Source: Sedimentitalea xiamensis (lineage in GTDB: Bacteria; Pseudomonadota; Alphaproteobacteria; Rhodobacterales; Rhodobacteraceae). From it: a DNA stretch of 64,000 nucleotides. The stretch's first letter is position 1. Every line of letters begins with the position of its first letter. Position numbers and translations under genes: made by a program. Positions 42,476-55,100 of the stretch are shown one piece after another. Location: assembly GCF_030164465.1 (NCBI RefSeq), contig NZ_JASNJE010000014.1:42648-106647 (forward strand). Reading direction: 5' to 3'. The notes under the pieces are model-generated. The model made no database searches, had not been told where the DNA came from, and worked only from the letters and a program-made list of their open reading frames with translations.

Positions 42476-43549
42476 TCAGTTCGGGATGTCGCCTTCGATG
42501 CCTTCGACATAGAAATTCAGGCCCGCGAGCGTGCCGTCATCGGCGACTTCGCCTTCGGCCAGCCAGACGCTGCCGTCCTGCTTGTTCAGCGGTCCGGTGA
42601 ACGGGTGGTATTCGCCGGACGCGATCGCATCCTTGAGCGCCAGCGCCTCGGCCTTGACCTCGGCGGGCACCGCGTCGGAAATCTCGCCGATTCCGACCAT
42701 GCCCTTGTCGATGCCGTCCCAGCGGTTGCTGCTGGCCCATGTGCCGTCCATCACCGCCTGGGTGCGTTCGATGTAATAGGGCGCCCAGTTGTCGATGATC
42801 GAGGACACCCGCGGCAGCGGTGCGTATTCGCTCATGTCAGACGCCTGCCCGAAGGTGATGACATTGCCCGCCGCCTTTGCCGCCGCCTGGGGCGCGGTTG
42901 AATCGGTGTGTTGCAGGATCACGTCGGCGCCCTGTTCGATCAGGACCTTGGCTGCATCGGCTTCTTTCGCCGGGTCGAACCAGGTGTAGGCCCAGACAAT
43001 CTTGAACTGCACGTCGGGGTTTGCCTTCCGGGCGTGGATGAAGGCGCTGTTCATGCCCCGGATCACTTCGGGAATCGGGTAGGAGCCGATGTAGCCGATG
43101 ATGTTGGACTTGGTCATCTTGCCGGCGATATGGCCCTGGATCGCGCGGCCTTCGTAGAAGCGCGCCGAATAGACGGCCACGTTGTCGGCGGTCTTGTACC
43201 CGGTGGCATGTTCGAATTTCACGTTCGGAAACTTCTTGGCCACGTTGATGGTCGGGTCCATGTAGCCGAAGGAGGTGGTAAAGATCAGGTCCGCGCCGTT
43301 CAGGGCCATCTGGGTGATCGCCCGTTCCGCGTCGGCGCCTTCCGGGACGCTTTCCTGGTAGACGGTTTCGACCTTGTCTCCGAACTCCGCCTCGACAGCC
43401 TGGCGACCCTTGTCGTGCTCGTAGGTCCAGCCGCCGTCGCCCACCGGGCCGACATAGATAAAGCCGACCTTGGTCTTGTCCTGCGCGATTGCGCCGGTGG
43501 CCAGTCCCAGCACCATCGCGGCGCTGGCAAGAAGTGACGTTAGTTTCAT
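42476..43549 (-). CDS. BMP family ABC transporter substrate-binding protein (purine/nucleoside type)
   Basis: This 357-aa protein has a signal peptide (cleavage near AIA-Q, residue 22) and no lipobox cysteine. It begins KVGFIYVGPVGDGGWTYEHD, followed by QMALNGADLIFTTSFGYMDP and KFEHATGYKTADNVAVYSAR. The hallmark of the BMP/PnrA family is the internal EGRAIQGHIAGKM segment with YIGSYPIPEVIRG. Family members bind nucleosides or purine bases. It is the last gene of the operon with xdhABC, supporting a xanthine, hypoxanthine or related purine ligand. Confidence 0.9.
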   Translation of the reverse strand: MKLTSLLASAAMVLGLATGAIAQDKTKVGFIYVGPVGDGGWTYEHDKGRQAVEAEFGDKVETVYQESVPEGADAERAITQMALNGADLIFTTSFGYMDPTINVAKKFPNVKFEHATGYKTADNVAVYSARFYEGRAIQGHIAGKMTKSNIIGYIGSYPIPEVIRGMNSAFIHARKANPDVQFKIVWAYTWFDPAKEADAAKVLIEQGADVILQHTDSTAPQAAAKAAGNVITFGQASDMSEYAPLPRVSSIIDNWAPYYIERTQAVMDGTWASSNRWDGIDKGMVGIGEISDAVPAEVKAEALALKDAIASGEYHPFTGPLNKQDGSVWLAEGEVADDGTLAGLNFYVEGIEGDIPN

Positions 43550-43582
43550 TCAGGTTCCCCTATTTTGATTTTGATTGGCCCC

Positions 43583-44503
43583 TCAGCGAGAGGCATGGAA
43601 AATTCTGCCCAGCGATGCCGGCGCGCTGCTCTTGTCTTTCGACAGGATCACTAGCACAAGGATCGTGATGAGGTAGGGCGACATTGCCAGATACTCCACC
43701 GGAATGGCAACGCCCGCCGCCTGCAGATTGAGCTGCAACACCGTGATGCCGCCAAAAAGATAGGCGCCCAGCAGCACGCGCCAGGGTTTCCAGCTGGCAA
43801 AGACGACCAGCGCCAGGGCGATCCAGCCGACCCCGGCGGTCATGCCCTCGGTCCACTGCGGAACCCGGACGAGGCTGATATAGGCCCCACCCAGCCCGGC
43901 GCAGGCCCCACCGAACAGGATCGCGAGAATGCGGATTCGCACGACCTTGTAACCCAACGCATGCGCGGCATCATGGCTTTCGCCAACCGCGCGCAGGATC
44001 AATCCGGCACGGGTGAACTTCAGGATCGCCCAGACCGCTGCCACGATCGCAATTCCGACGTAGAGCACGACATCATGCGTGAACAGGATCGGGCCGAGGA
44101 CCGGCACGTCGCTGAGCAGCGGGATATGGATATCTCCCGTCGGTGGCGGTTTGATCCCGACGTATTTCTGCCCCATCAGGGCGCTCAGACCAAGACCGAA
44201 CAGGGTCAGCGCCAAGCCTGACGCCACCTGGTTGGCCAGAGCCACCTGGGTCAGCAGGATGAACAGTGTCGACAACAGCGCACCGCCCACCGCCGCAGCG
44301 ACAAAGCCGAGAAACGGCGAGCCGGTTTCGACCGAGATCGCGAAACCGCTGACCGCGCCGACGATCATCATGCCCTCGACCCCGAGATTCAGGACGCCCG
44401 CCTTTTCCACGACCAGTTCACCGATGGCGGCCAGCAGGATCGGCGTCGCCGCCACCATCAGCGACGCAATCAGCAGAACCGGGTTGATCGAACCAAGATC
44501 CAT
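43583..44503 (-). CDS. BMP-type ABC transporter permease (second permease)
   Basis: This 306-aa inner-membrane protein has about eight hydrophobic segments and the family motifs GELVVEKAGVLNLGVEGMMIV, AVGESHDAAHALGYKV and MTAGVGWIALALVVFASWKP. It is the NupQ-like half of a BMP/nucleoside uptake system. It starts 1 nt after the stop of the partner permease. Confidence 0.9.
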   Translation of the reverse strand: MDLGSINPVLLIASLMVAATPILLAAIGELVVEKAGVLNLGVEGMMIVGAVSGFAISVETGSPFLGFVAAAVGGALLSTLFILLTQVALANQVASGLALTLFGLGLSALMGQKYVGIKPPPTGDIHIPLLSDVPVLGPILFTHDVVLYVGIAIVAAVWAILKFTRAGLILRAVGESHDAAHALGYKVVRIRILAILFGGACAGLGGAYISLVRVPQWTEGMTAGVGWIALALVVFASWKPWRVLLGAYLFGGITVLQLNLQAAGVAIPVEYLAMSPYLITILVLVILSKDKSSAPASLGRIFHASR

Positions 44504-44504
44504 C

Positions 44505-45584
44505 TCAGGCCACCTCTCTTGCGCGCAACCGGACGCGGTAATTTGTTAAAAGGTCCAGCGCCAGCAGGAAGAACAGCAACATGCCCTGAAACACCTGGAT
44601 CGCCGCCGCGGGCAGGCCCAATTGGGACTGGGCGATTTCGCCACCGATATAGGTGAGCGCCATCAAGCCTCCGGCGAGCAGGATGCCCAGAGGATGCAGC
44701 CGTCCGAGGAAGGCAACGATGATCGCCGTGAACCCGTAGCCGATGTTGAAATCGATGGTGATCTGGCCTCCGGGGCCGGATACTTCGAACAACCCGGCCA
44801 GCCCGGCCAGCGCACCCGACGTGCCGAGGCAGAACAGGATCAGCCGGGTCGGCCTGACGCCTGCGAAACGCGCGGCGCGCGGCGCCTCTCCGGTGAGCCG
44901 GATGTGAAAGCCCAGCATGTGGCGGTTCAGCAGCACATAGGCGAAGATCACCGCGATGAAGGCAAAGACCACGCCCCAGTGCATGCCGACATCCTGATTG
45001 ATCCAGCTGGTTGCGCTGGCATATTCGGTCAGGTTTCGGCTGCCGGGAAAGCCGAAGCCTTCCGGGTTCTTCAAGAGCCCGAGCGACATCGAGGCGAGCA
45101 ATTGTTCCGCCACATACACCAGCATCAGCGACACCAGGATCTCATTGGTGCCGAAACGCACCTTGAGCAGCGCCGGGACCATCGCCCAGGCCCAGCCGCC
45201 GAACGCGCCGCCGATGACCATCAGCGGGAACACGATGATCGAGTCGAGCGGGTAGAAGGCGAGACCGACCCCGGCTCCGACGATAGCGCCCATGATGTAC
45301 TGGCCTTCCGCGCCGATGTTCCAGATCCCGGCCTTGAAGCCAAGCGACAGGCCGATGGCGATCAGGACCAGCGGCGCGCCCTTCACCAGCAGTTGCGGGC
45401 GATAATAGAATGCGAATTCGCCGAACAGCGGTTCATAGAAAATGGTTCGGATGGCCTCGACCGGGTTCTTGCCCAACAGCGCGAACAACAGCCCGCCAAA
45501 GACCATGGTCGACAGCACCGCCAGGACCGGCGTCAACAGCGTCCACATGCGGGAGGGCTGGGGTCTTTTTTCCAGAACGATCAT
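44505..45584 (-). CDS. BMP-type ABC transporter permease (first permease)
   Basis: This 359-aa inner-membrane permease has the family markers GFKAGIWNIGAEGQYIMGAI, GTNEILVSLMLVYVAEQLL and GEAPRAARFAGVRPTRLILF. It resembles NupP. It follows the ATPase gene with a 72-bp gap that has no visible terminator, and is followed 1 nt later by the second permease. Confidence 0.9.
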   Translation of the reverse strand: MIVLEKRPQPSRMWTLLTPVLAVLSTMVFGGLLFALLGKNPVEAIRTIFYEPLFGEFAFYYRPQLLVKGAPLVLIAIGLSLGFKAGIWNIGAEGQYIMGAIVGAGVGLAFYPLDSIIVFPLMVIGGAFGGWAWAMVPALLKVRFGTNEILVSLMLVYVAEQLLASMSLGLLKNPEGFGFPGSRNLTEYASATSWINQDVGMHWGVVFAFIAVIFAYVLLNRHMLGFHIRLTGEAPRAARFAGVRPTRLILFCLGTSGALAGLAGLFEVSGPGGQITIDFNIGYGFTAIIVAFLGRLHPLGILLAGGLMALTYIGGEIAQSQLGLPAAAIQVFQGMLLFFLLALDLLTNYRVRLRAREVA

Positions 45585-45656
45585 GCACCGGTTCCCCGTA
45601 TCGTGTTGTTTGTGGATTCCACCGCAAGAGACGGAACGGATTCGGGTCGCATCCGG

Positions 45657-47170
<1,514 letters not shown>

Positions 47171-47174
<4 letters not shown>

Positions 47175-48106
47175 GCGCTCAGGTCCTTGTCTTGGGAATG
47201 TATCGTCGCGGGCCGCAACAGCCTGGCTGCCACCCCGATCGCGATGGATTGCGGATGCTTGCCCAGCGACGGGTCTCCGATCGGGCAGGTAATACCGCCG
47301 ATCCGCTCCGGCGAATGGCCCAGCTTGGCCAGTCTCGACCGGAACCGCGCCCATTTGGTGCGCGATCCGATCAATCCGGCGAAACCGAAGCCGTGGACAA
47401 GAAGCCGATGACAAAGGTCGAGATCGAGCGCATGCGAATAGGTCACGATCAAGTGCTCCGCATTGCGCGGGGCATGGGCCACCAGGTCTCCGGGTTGCCG
47501 TGCCGGAACAACGTCGACGCCGGCCGGCACGTCCGGCGGAAACCTGTCCCGCGCCGTGTCGATCCAGGTGATCGACAGGTCCGGGATCGGACTCAGTGTC
47601 CCGACCAGCGCCCGCCCCACATGGCCCGCCCCCCAGATCCAGACCGGCCTGGCCGCCCGGTGCACGGGTTCGATCATCCAGCCGTCGAGCAATTGCGCGG
47701 CGGGCGGCACACCCTGCGCCCGCTGGCGGTCCAGGACGCGCTTCACGGACAGGGGCATCGCGGTCACAGGGCCGGTTGGCCGCGCGATCACCGTTTCATC
47801 CAGCGTTGCGACAGCGGCTGCGTCGAAAGGTTCGCTGAACAGGCTCACCGCACCGCCGCAACATTGCCCCATGTCCGGGCCAAGCGCATGATGGCTCATC
47901 AGCGGTTCACGGATCGCGCGCGCGGCCTGCGCGGCCTGGAATTCCAGCGTGCCGCCGCCGATCGTGCCGGACTGGCCGCCGTCCCAGACCAGCATCGCAG
48001 CCCCCACCTCGCGCGGGGAAGACCCGCGCACAGCCGCGATGACGACACGAACCACCCGGCCATGCCGCGCGACCGCGTCGCGCAGGGCGTCCAGTTCAAA
48101 TCCCAT
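47171..48106 (-). CDS. xdhC: Xanthine dehydrogenase accessory protein XdhC
   Basis: This 311-aa protein has the N-terminal segment VVIAAVRGSSPREVGAAMLV, SGTIGGGTLEFQAAQAA and MGQCCGGAVSLF. The C-terminal Rossmann part is VWIWGAGHVGRALV, with IVTYSHALDLDLCHRLL and FGFAGLIGSRTKWARF. XdhC binds and sulfurates the molybdenum cofactor and inserts it into XdhB. Start at 48106, with AAAGGGTGCGGC upstream; the frame overlaps the end of xdhB by 11 nt. Confidence 0.95.
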
Positions 48107-50426
48107 GCCGCACCCTTTGAATCGCCGACCAGACCCGTTCCGCCGTCGCCGGCGCATCCAGCGCCGGATAGTCCGCGCCGCAGGAACTCACCGCATGGCT
48201 CAGGGCGAGGAAGGCCGAAATGCCGAGCATGAATGGCGGCTCGCCCACGGCTTTGGAGCGATAGATCGTATCCTCCCGGTTCCGCCCGTCCCACAAGGCG
48301 ACGTTGAAGATGTCGGGCCGGTCCGAACGGGCCGGGATCTTGTAGGTGCTGGGGGCATGGGTGCGCAATCTGCCCCGGTCGTCCCAGACCAGTTCCTCCG
48401 TGGTCAGCCAGCCCGCGCCCTGCACGTAACCGCCCTCGACCTGACCGATGTCCAGCGCTGGGTTCAGCGATGCTCCCGCATCATGCAGGATATCGGCCCG
48501 CAAGATGCGGTTTTCGCCGGTCAGGGTGTCGATGGCCACCTCCGTCACGGCCGCGCCATAGGCAAAGTAATAGAACGGCCGGCCCCGCCCCCTGATCCGG
48601 TCCCATTCGACCTTGGGCGTCTTGTAGAACCCGGTCGCGCTCAGGCTGACGCGCCCTGCGTAGGCCAGGCCGGCGGCCTCGGCGAAATCATAGGCCGTTT
48701 CGCCAAGACGCACCTGGCCGTTCTCGAAACGAACCTCGTCCGCCGCCGCCTGGTGCCGTTCGGCGAGGAATCCGGCGATCCGGCCCCGGATCGTGTCGCA
48801 CGCCGCCATGACGGCCATGCCGTTCAGGTCGCTGCCCGATGATGCCGCCGTGGCCGAGGTATTCGGGACCTTCGCGGTGTCCGTTGCGGTGATCTTGACG
48901 GCGTCCGGGTCGATTCCGAACCTGTCGGCCGCAACCTGCGCCACTTTTCGGAACAATCCCTGGCCCATCTCCGTGCCGCCATGGTTCAGATGAACCGACC
49001 CGTCCTGGTAGACATGCACCAGCGCCCCGGCCTGGTTGAGATGGGTCAGGGTGAAAGAGATCCCGAACTTCACCGGGGAAAAGGCGATCCCCTTCCGGAT
49101 CGTCTGGTGCCGCGCGTTCCAGTCCGCGACATCCGCCCGCCTGCGCGCATAGTCGCAGGACGCCAGAAGCGCGTCGGTCATGGCATGCAGTTCGAAATCC
49201 CCGACCTCCATGCCATAGGGCGTCAGGTTGTCCTTCCTCCTGCCGGAAATACTCCGGGGGGTCCGGGGGGCTGGCCCCCCGGCTGCTGCATCATAGTAGT
49301 TCACCCGCCGTACCGCGACCGGGTCCATCCCGAGATCATGGGCGACGTGGTCGATCACGCGTTCGATGCCGATCATCCCCTGCGGACCGCCGAATCCCCG
49401 GAAAGCGGTGGCGCTCTGGGTGTTGGTCTTCAGCCGATGGCTCTCGATCCGGCAGGCGGGCAGACAATAGGCGTTGTCGGCATGCAGCATCGCCCGATCC
49501 GCCACCGGAAGCGACAGATCCTGCGCCCAGCCGCACCGGGCGAACTGGACGAAATCCACCCCGCAAATCCGCCCGGTTTCGTCAAAGCCCGCGCGATAGG
49601 CGATGCGGAAATCATGGCGTTTTCCGGTGAGGATCATGTCGTCGTCCCGGTCGTAGCGCATCTTGCAGGGCCGCCCGGTCAGGCGGGCCGCCACTGCGCA
49701 GGCCACTGCGAGCGCATTGCCCTGGCTTTCCTTGCCGCCGAATCCGCCGCCCATGCGGCGCGTTTCCACCCGGACCGCGTGCATCAGCAGGCCAAGGGCC
49801 TCTGCGACCTTGTGTTGCATCTCGGTGGGATGCTGCGTGCTGGACTGCACCAGCATGTCGCCGCCTTCCTGCGGGACCGCCAGGGCGGCCTGGCTTTCGA
49901 GATAGAAATGTTCCTGCCCGCCGATCTCGAACGTGCCGTCGATCCAGCGGGGAGCCGCGGCGATTGCCGCCGCCGCGTCGCCTTTCTCGTAGATCCGCGG
50001 ACCGTCCTCGAACCGGCTGTCGGCCGCCAGCGCCTGGTCGATGGTCAGGATCGGCGTTTCCTCGTCATAGACGACCCGTGACAGCCGCGCCGCCTTGCGC
50101 GCTTCGAGGTGACTTTGTGCGACCACGGCAAAGATCGCCTGGCCGACATGGTGAACGGACCCGGTGCACAGCAGGGGTTCATCGTGAATTGACGGCGACA
50201 CGTCATTGGCGAATGGCAGGTCATCGGCAGTCAGAACCGCCACCACGCCGGGCGCCGACCGCACGGCGCTCAGGTCTATCGACCTGATCCGCCCACGCGC
50301 GATCGCGCTTTGCCCGAAAGCCAGGTGCAGCGTATTCGCCGGGGTCGGAATGTCGTCCACGTAGCGGGCGGCACCGGTGACATGCAGGCGCGCGGCATCG
50401 TGGGGCAGGGGTTTGGTGACGCTCAT
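48096..50426 (-). CDS. xdhB: Xanthine dehydrogenase molybdenum-cofactor subunit XdhB
   Basis: This 776-aa large subunit hydroxylates hypoxanthine and xanthine. Landmarks are the substrate-channel [22 protein letters not shown] (catalytic-pocket Arg) and the ending [20 protein letters not shown] with the catalytic Glu in GEPP. An unusual in-frame insertion of about 18 residues (about 379-396, reading [17 protein letters not shown]) lies between VNYYDA and DNLTPYGME, where related proteins, as I recall them, have only a short linker. It comes from a palindromic repeat. The frame is intact, so the protein may still work. Its start overlaps the xdhA stop (ATGA). Confidence 0.94.
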   Translation of the reverse strand: MSVTKPLPHDAARLHVTGAARYVDDIPTPANTLHLAFGQSAIARGRIRSIDLSAVRSAPGVVAVLTADDLPFANDVSPSIHDEPLLCTGSVHHVGQAIFAVVAQSHLEARKAARLSRVVYDEETPILTIDQALAADSRFEDGPRIYEKGDAAAAIAAAPRWIDGTFEIGGQEHFYLESQAALAVPQEGGDMLVQSSTQHPTEMQHKVAEALGLLMHAVRVETRRMGGGFGGKESQGNALAVACAVAARLTGRPCKMRYDRDDDMILTGKRHDFRIAYRAGFDETGRICGVDFVQFARCGWAQDLSLPVADRAMLHADNAYCLPACRIESHRLKTNTQSATAFRGFGGPQGMIGIERVIDHVAHDLGMDPVAVRRVNYYDAAAGGPAPRTPRSISGRRKDNLTPYGMEVGDFELHAMTDALLASCDYARRRADVADWNARHQTIRKGIAFSPVKFGISFTLTHLNQAGALVHVYQDGSVHLNHGGTEMGQGLFRKVAQVAADRFGIDPDAVKITATDTAKVPNTSATAASSGSDLNGMAVMAACDTIRGRIAGFLAERHQAAADEVRFENGQVRLGETAYDFAEAAGLAYAGRVSLSATGFYKTPKVEWDRIRGRGRPFYYFAYGAAVTEVAIDTLTGENRILRADILHDAGASLNPALDIGQVEGGYVQGAGWLTTEELVWDDRGRLRTHAPSTYKIPARSDRPDIFNVALWDGRNREDTIYRSKAVGEPPFMLGISAFLALSHAVSSCGADYPALDAPATAERVWSAIQRVRHGI
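49234..49283. repeat. GC-rich palindromic repeat inserted in frame within xdhB
   Basis: On the plus strand, CCGGGGGG-CTGG-CCCCCCGG (49263-49282) is a perfect inverted repeat. It is preceded by a TTCCTCCTGCCGGAAATACT tail (49234-49253) and CCGGGGGGT. On the minus strand the order is palindrome, CCCCCGG, then AGTATTTCCGGCAGGA. This recalls the short intergenic repeats (GC palindrome followed by GTATTT-type tail) that I know from many Rhodobacteraceae genomes. No second copy was found in the window. Confidence 0.65.
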
Positions 50427-51787
50427 GTCCGCAGCTCCAGAACCGACTCCGGCGCGCCGTGATCCTGCGCGAAATAGCGCGCCAGCATCGCGCGCGCGGT
50501 TTCAAGCCGATACAGCGACGACGCCCGCATGTCCGACATCGGGGTGAAATCGGCATCGAAACGGGTCTGCGCCAGGGCGATGGTTTCGGCGGACCAGGGC
50601 TGCCCGATCAGCGCCGCCTCGACCTGCGCGGCGCGCTTGGGGATACCGGCCATGCCGCCAAAGGCGATCCGGGCCGCCGTGACCCGGCCGTCCGCGACCG
50701 CGATGTTGAAACAGCCGCAGACTGCGGAAATATCCTGATCGAACCTCTTGCTCAGCTTGTAGCATCGCAACCTGTCCTGCCCGCGCGGGATGACGACGGT
50801 TTCCAGGAATTCGCCCGGCGCACGGTCCTGCTTGCCATAATCGACAAAGAAATCCTCTGACTCGATCTCGCGGCGCGCGTCTCCCTTTCGCAAGACCAGC
50901 CGCGCCCCGAGCGCGATCAGTGCAGGCGGGTTGTCTCCGATGGGCGACCCATTGGCGATGTTGCCGCCAAGGGTCGCGGCATTGCGCACCTGTTCCGATC
51001 CATAGCGGCGGATCATCTCGGCATAGGACGGATAGTGGGCCTGCATCACTTTTCGCATTTCCGTCATGGTGACGGCGGCGCCGACGCGGATGGACTCCCC
51101 GGTGGTCTCGATCCGTTTCAGGTCCCGGCATCGGTTCAGAAAGGCGACCGCGCCCAGGTCCCGGAATTGTTTCGTTACCCAAAGGCCGATATCGGTCGCC
51201 CCGGCAACAAGGGTCCCGTCCGGGTTGGCGAGACACCAGGCCGCCAGCTCATCGCTTGTTTCCGGCGCATGGGGTTGCGGAACCGCGGTCAATTCCTCGG
51301 GCGGGTCGTTCAGCCAGTCCGGCGGCCGCGCCCGCTCGACCGATTGCGCGGCCCGGATGATCGGCGCATATCCGGTGCAGCGGCACAGGTTGCCGGCCAG
51401 AACGTCGTCATGGTCGCTGCGGCCCTGGCAATGGGCCACGACCATGGAGGCGATGAATCCCGGTGTGCAGAACCCGCATTGCGACCCGTGGGCGTTGATC
51501 ATCGCCTGCTGGACCGGGTGCAGCGTGCCATCCGGAGCCGCCATCCCTTCGACGGTTCGAACCGCCCTGCCGTGCAACTGGGGCAGAAAGAGGATGCAGG
51601 CGTTCAACGCCATCGGTCCGCGTTCGTCCACGACCATGACCGTGCAGGCGCCGCAGTCGCCCTCGTTGCAGCCTTCCTTGGTTCCGGTCAGATTCCGGTC
51701 TTCCCGCAGCCAATCCAGGAGAGTCCTGGTCGGCGAAACTCCCGAAAGTTCAACAGTCTCTCCGTTCAGAAGAAACGTGATGTCCAT
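50423..51787 (-). CDS. xdhA: Xanthine dehydrogenase small subunit XdhA (2Fe-2S and FAD domains)
   Basis: This 454-aa subunit has a ferredoxin-like 2Fe-2S domain (C40, C45, C48, C64) and a helical 2Fe-2S domain (CGFC 104-107, CRC 135-137). The FAD domain begins near residue 170 ([15 protein letters not shown]) and continues with [20 protein letters not shown]. It passes electrons from the Mo site to NAD+. The ATG at 51787 has ACAGG upstream. First gene of a seven-gene minus-strand operon: xdhA, xdhB, xdhC, ATPase, two permeases and binding protein. Confidence 0.95.
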   Translation of the reverse strand: MDITFLLNGETVELSGVSPTRTLLDWLREDRNLTGTKEGCNEGDCGACTVMVVDERGPMALNACILFLPQLHGRAVRTVEGMAAPDGTLHPVQQAMINAHGSQCGFCTPGFIASMVVAHCQGRSDHDDVLAGNLCRCTGYAPIIRAAQSVERARPPDWLNDPPEELTAVPQPHAPETSDELAAWCLANPDGTLVAGATDIGLWVTKQFRDLGAVAFLNRCRDLKRIETTGESIRVGAAVTMTEMRKVMQAHYPSYAEMIRRYGSEQVRNAATLGGNIANGSPIGDNPPALIALGARLVLRKGDARREIESEDFFVDYGKQDRAPGEFLETVVIPRGQDRLRCYKLSKRFDQDISAVCGCFNIAVADGRVTAARIAFGGMAGIPKRAAQVEAALIGQPWSAETIALAQTRFDADFTPMSDMRASSLYRLETARAMLARYFAQDHGAPESVLELRT

Positions 51788-52138
51788 GTGCGAAACCTGT
51801 CGCCATACCCTGTTGCGCCTCTCGTGCGGTTCCTCGATGCGACGTAGAAGAACCGGCGGGCCATTTTGATTCAGGTTAGAAAGGCGAAACCCGCTCTGGC
51901 AAGCAAAACATATGCCGCTATGCAACATTGCGCCCCGTTCCGGGTGGTCTCGGTCTGATCCGCCGATCGATTGGGCACATTGAATTCAAACTGGATCATG
52001 TGTTTGATTTTCGTGTGAGGACGCGAACCGCAAGAAGGAGCTTCAGGTTTTTCCGAAGAATGCCGGTGGTCAAGGACTCTGTCCGCCGACCGGAAAATCG
52101 CGCTTTCCCTCGCTGGCCGGGCCGGGGTAGCCTGAGCC
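51788..52138. other. Divergent xdhA/dnaE intergenic region
   Basis: This 351-bp gap is AT-richer than its surroundings and must hold the promoters for the purine operon and for dnaE. I see no RNA gene, no clear riboswitch aptamer and no convincing operator. Short open frames here lack a coding signature. Confidence 0.6.
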
Positions 52139-55100
52139 ATGAGCAGTGATCCCCGATTCATTCACCTGCGGGTGCATTCCGAATATTCCCTGTTGGAAGG
52201 TGCGGTGAGGCTGAAGAAGCTCCCGGACCTCTGCCGGAAAAACCACATGCCGGCCGTCGCCTTGACGGATAGCAACAACATGTTCGCGGCTCTTGAGTTT
52301 TCGGTGACAGCCAGCGCGGCGGGCGTCCAGCCGATCATCGGCTGCCAAGTCGACCTGGCCTATGTCCAGCAGCAACCGGGGGAACGCGCCGCACGGCCGG
52401 CGCCGCTGGTTCTGCTCGCCCAGTCGGAAACCGGCTATGAAAACCTGATGAAGCTGAATTCCTGCCTTTACATCGGCAAGGACGGCCAGACTCCGCAGGT
52501 GACACTGGACGAACTCGCGGCACATTCCGCCGGTGTGATCTGCCTGACCGGCGGCCCCGACGGCCCGGTCGGGCGGCTTTTGCAAGCGGGCCAGCGGGCG
52601 GCGGCAGAGGCGCTCCTGCAACGCCTGGCGCAGGCGTTCCCGGACCGGCTCTATGTGGAATTGCAGCGCCACCCCGGAGATTCCGGCCAGCCTGAAACGG
52701 AAAGAACGACCGAACGCGGCCATGTGGAAATGGCCTATGCGATGAATCTGCCGCTTGTCGCGACCAACGACGTCTACTTTCCCGCCAGCGAGATGTTCGA
52801 GGCCCACGACGCGCTGATCTGCATCGCCGACGGGGCCTATGTCGATCAGCAGAACGACCGCCGCCGCCTGACCGCGCAGCATTATTTCAAGTCGCAGCAG
52901 GAAATGGCGACGCTGTTCGCCGATCTTCCGGAAGCCATAGAAAACACCGTGGAAATCGCCCGCCGCTGCGCCTTCATGGCCTTCAAACGCGCCCCGATCC
53001 TGCCGAAATTCGCCGATGACGAAGTGGTCGAACTGCGCCGGCAGGCGGAACAGGGGCTGAAGGACCGGCTGGCGGTCATTCCCCATGCCACCTCGGTGGA
53101 AGAGTATGAAAAGCGGCTGGAATTCGAACTCGGTATCATCGAGGGCATGGGATTCCCCGGCTATTTCCTGATCGTTGCCGATTTCATCAAATGGGCCAAG
53201 GACCAGGACATTCCGGTGGGGCCGGGGCGGGGTTCTGGTGCCGGATCGCTGGTGGCCTATGCGCTGACCATCACCGACCTTGACCCGTTGCGGTATTCGC
53301 TGCTGTTCGAACGGTTTCTCAATCCCGAACGGGTGTCGATGCCCGATTTCGACATCGATTTCTGCATGGATCGCCGCGAGGAAGTGATCCGCTACGTCCA
53401 GGACAAATACGGCCGCGACAAGGTGGGCCAGATCATCACCTTCGGCGCGCTTCTGTCCAAGGCGGCGGTGCGCGACATCGGCCGGGTGCTGCAGATGCCC
53501 TATGGCCAGGTGGACCGGCTGTCCAAGATGATCCCGGTCGAAGGCGTGAAACCCGTCAGCATCGAAAAGGCCCTGGCGGATGAACCCCGGCTGCGCGAAG
53601 AGGCGAAGAACGAAGAGGTGGTGGACCGCCTGCTGACCTATGGTCAGCAGGTCGAAGGGCTGCTGCGCAACGCCTCGACCCATGCTGCGGGCGTGGTGAT
53701 CGGCGACCGGCCGCTGGATGCGCTGGTGCCGCTCTACCAGGACCCGAGATCGGACATGCCGGCGACCCAGTTCAACATGAAATGGGTGGAACAGGCGGGG
53801 CTGGTAAAATTCGACTTTCTCGGCCTGAAGACCCTGACCGTCATCCAGAATGCGGTCGACCAGATCAAGGCGTCGGGCCGCCACCTGCATATCGCGGCGG
53901 ACGGCCGGCGGCTGTTCGATCCGCCCGAAGGACTGGTCGACGATATCGGTGCCATTCCGCTGGACGACGAAGCCAGCTACAGGCTTTACGCCGCGGCAAA
54001 GACCGTCGCCGTTTTCCAGGTGGAATCCAGCGGCATGATGGACGCCCTCAAACGGATGCGACCCACCTGCATCGAGGATATCGTGGCGCTCGTGGCCCTG
54101 TATCGTCCGGGGCCGATGGAAAACATCCCGACCTATTGCGAGGTCAAGAACGGGATCAAGGAACGTGAATCCGTTCATCCGCTGATCGACGACATCCTTG
54201 AAGAAACCCAGGGCATCATCGTCTACCAGGAACAGGTGATGCAGATCGCGCAGGTCATGGCCGGCTATTCGCTGGGCGGCGCCGATCTCTTGCGCCGCGC
54301 CATGGGCAAGAAGATCGCCGAGGAAATGGCCAAGGAACGCCCGAAATTCGAAAAGGGCGCGATGGAGAACGGGGTCGACAAGAAAAAGGCCTCTGAAGTC
54401 TTCGACCTTCTGGAAAAATTCGCCAATTACGGGTTCAACAAGTCGCACGCGGCGGCCTATGCGGTCGTCAGCTACCAGACGGCCTGGCTGAAGGCGAACC
54501 ATCCCGTGGAATTCATGGCGGGCGTCATGAACTGCGATATCCACCTGACCGACAAGCTCGCAATCTATTTCGAAGAGGTCAAGAAGGGGCTGGAACTGCC
54601 CTGGGTGCCGCCCTGCGTGAACCGGTCCGACGCGACGTTCAAGGTGGTCGATGGCGCGCTGGTCTACGGTCTCGGCGGGCTGAAGAATGTCGGCGTCGAG
54701 GCGATGCGGCTCGTGACGCAGGGGCGCATGTCAGATGGCCGCGATGTGCCCTTTTCCACCGTTTTCGATCTGGCCCGGCGGGTCGATCTGAAACGGGTCG
54801 GCAAGCGTCCGATGGAAATGCTCGCGCGGGCCGGGGCGTTCGATCAGCTCGATCCGAACCGGCGGCGCATGCTGGAAAGTCTCGATGCACTGGTCGCCTA
54901 TTCTGCCGCCGTGCACGATCAGAAGAATTCCAGCCAGGTGTCGCTGTTCGGCGAGGCGGGCGACGACCTGCCGGAACCGCGGCTGTCGCCGGTGAACGAC
55001 TGGCTGCCCGCCGAACGGTTGGCCGAGGAATTCAAGGCCGTCGGCTTCTACCTGTCCGGGCATCCGTTGGATGACTATGCGTCGTTCCTGAAACGCAAGG

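Noticed and set aside
48096..50426. xdhB as a pseudogene because of the repeat
   Set aside because: The repeat keeps the frame (18 codons, no stop) and all catalytic motifs on both sides are intact.
52070..54544. Open frame of about 824 codons antisense to dnaE
   Set aside because: dnaE motifs are continuous on the plus strand. The antisense frame is His/Gly/Arg-rich with no domain.
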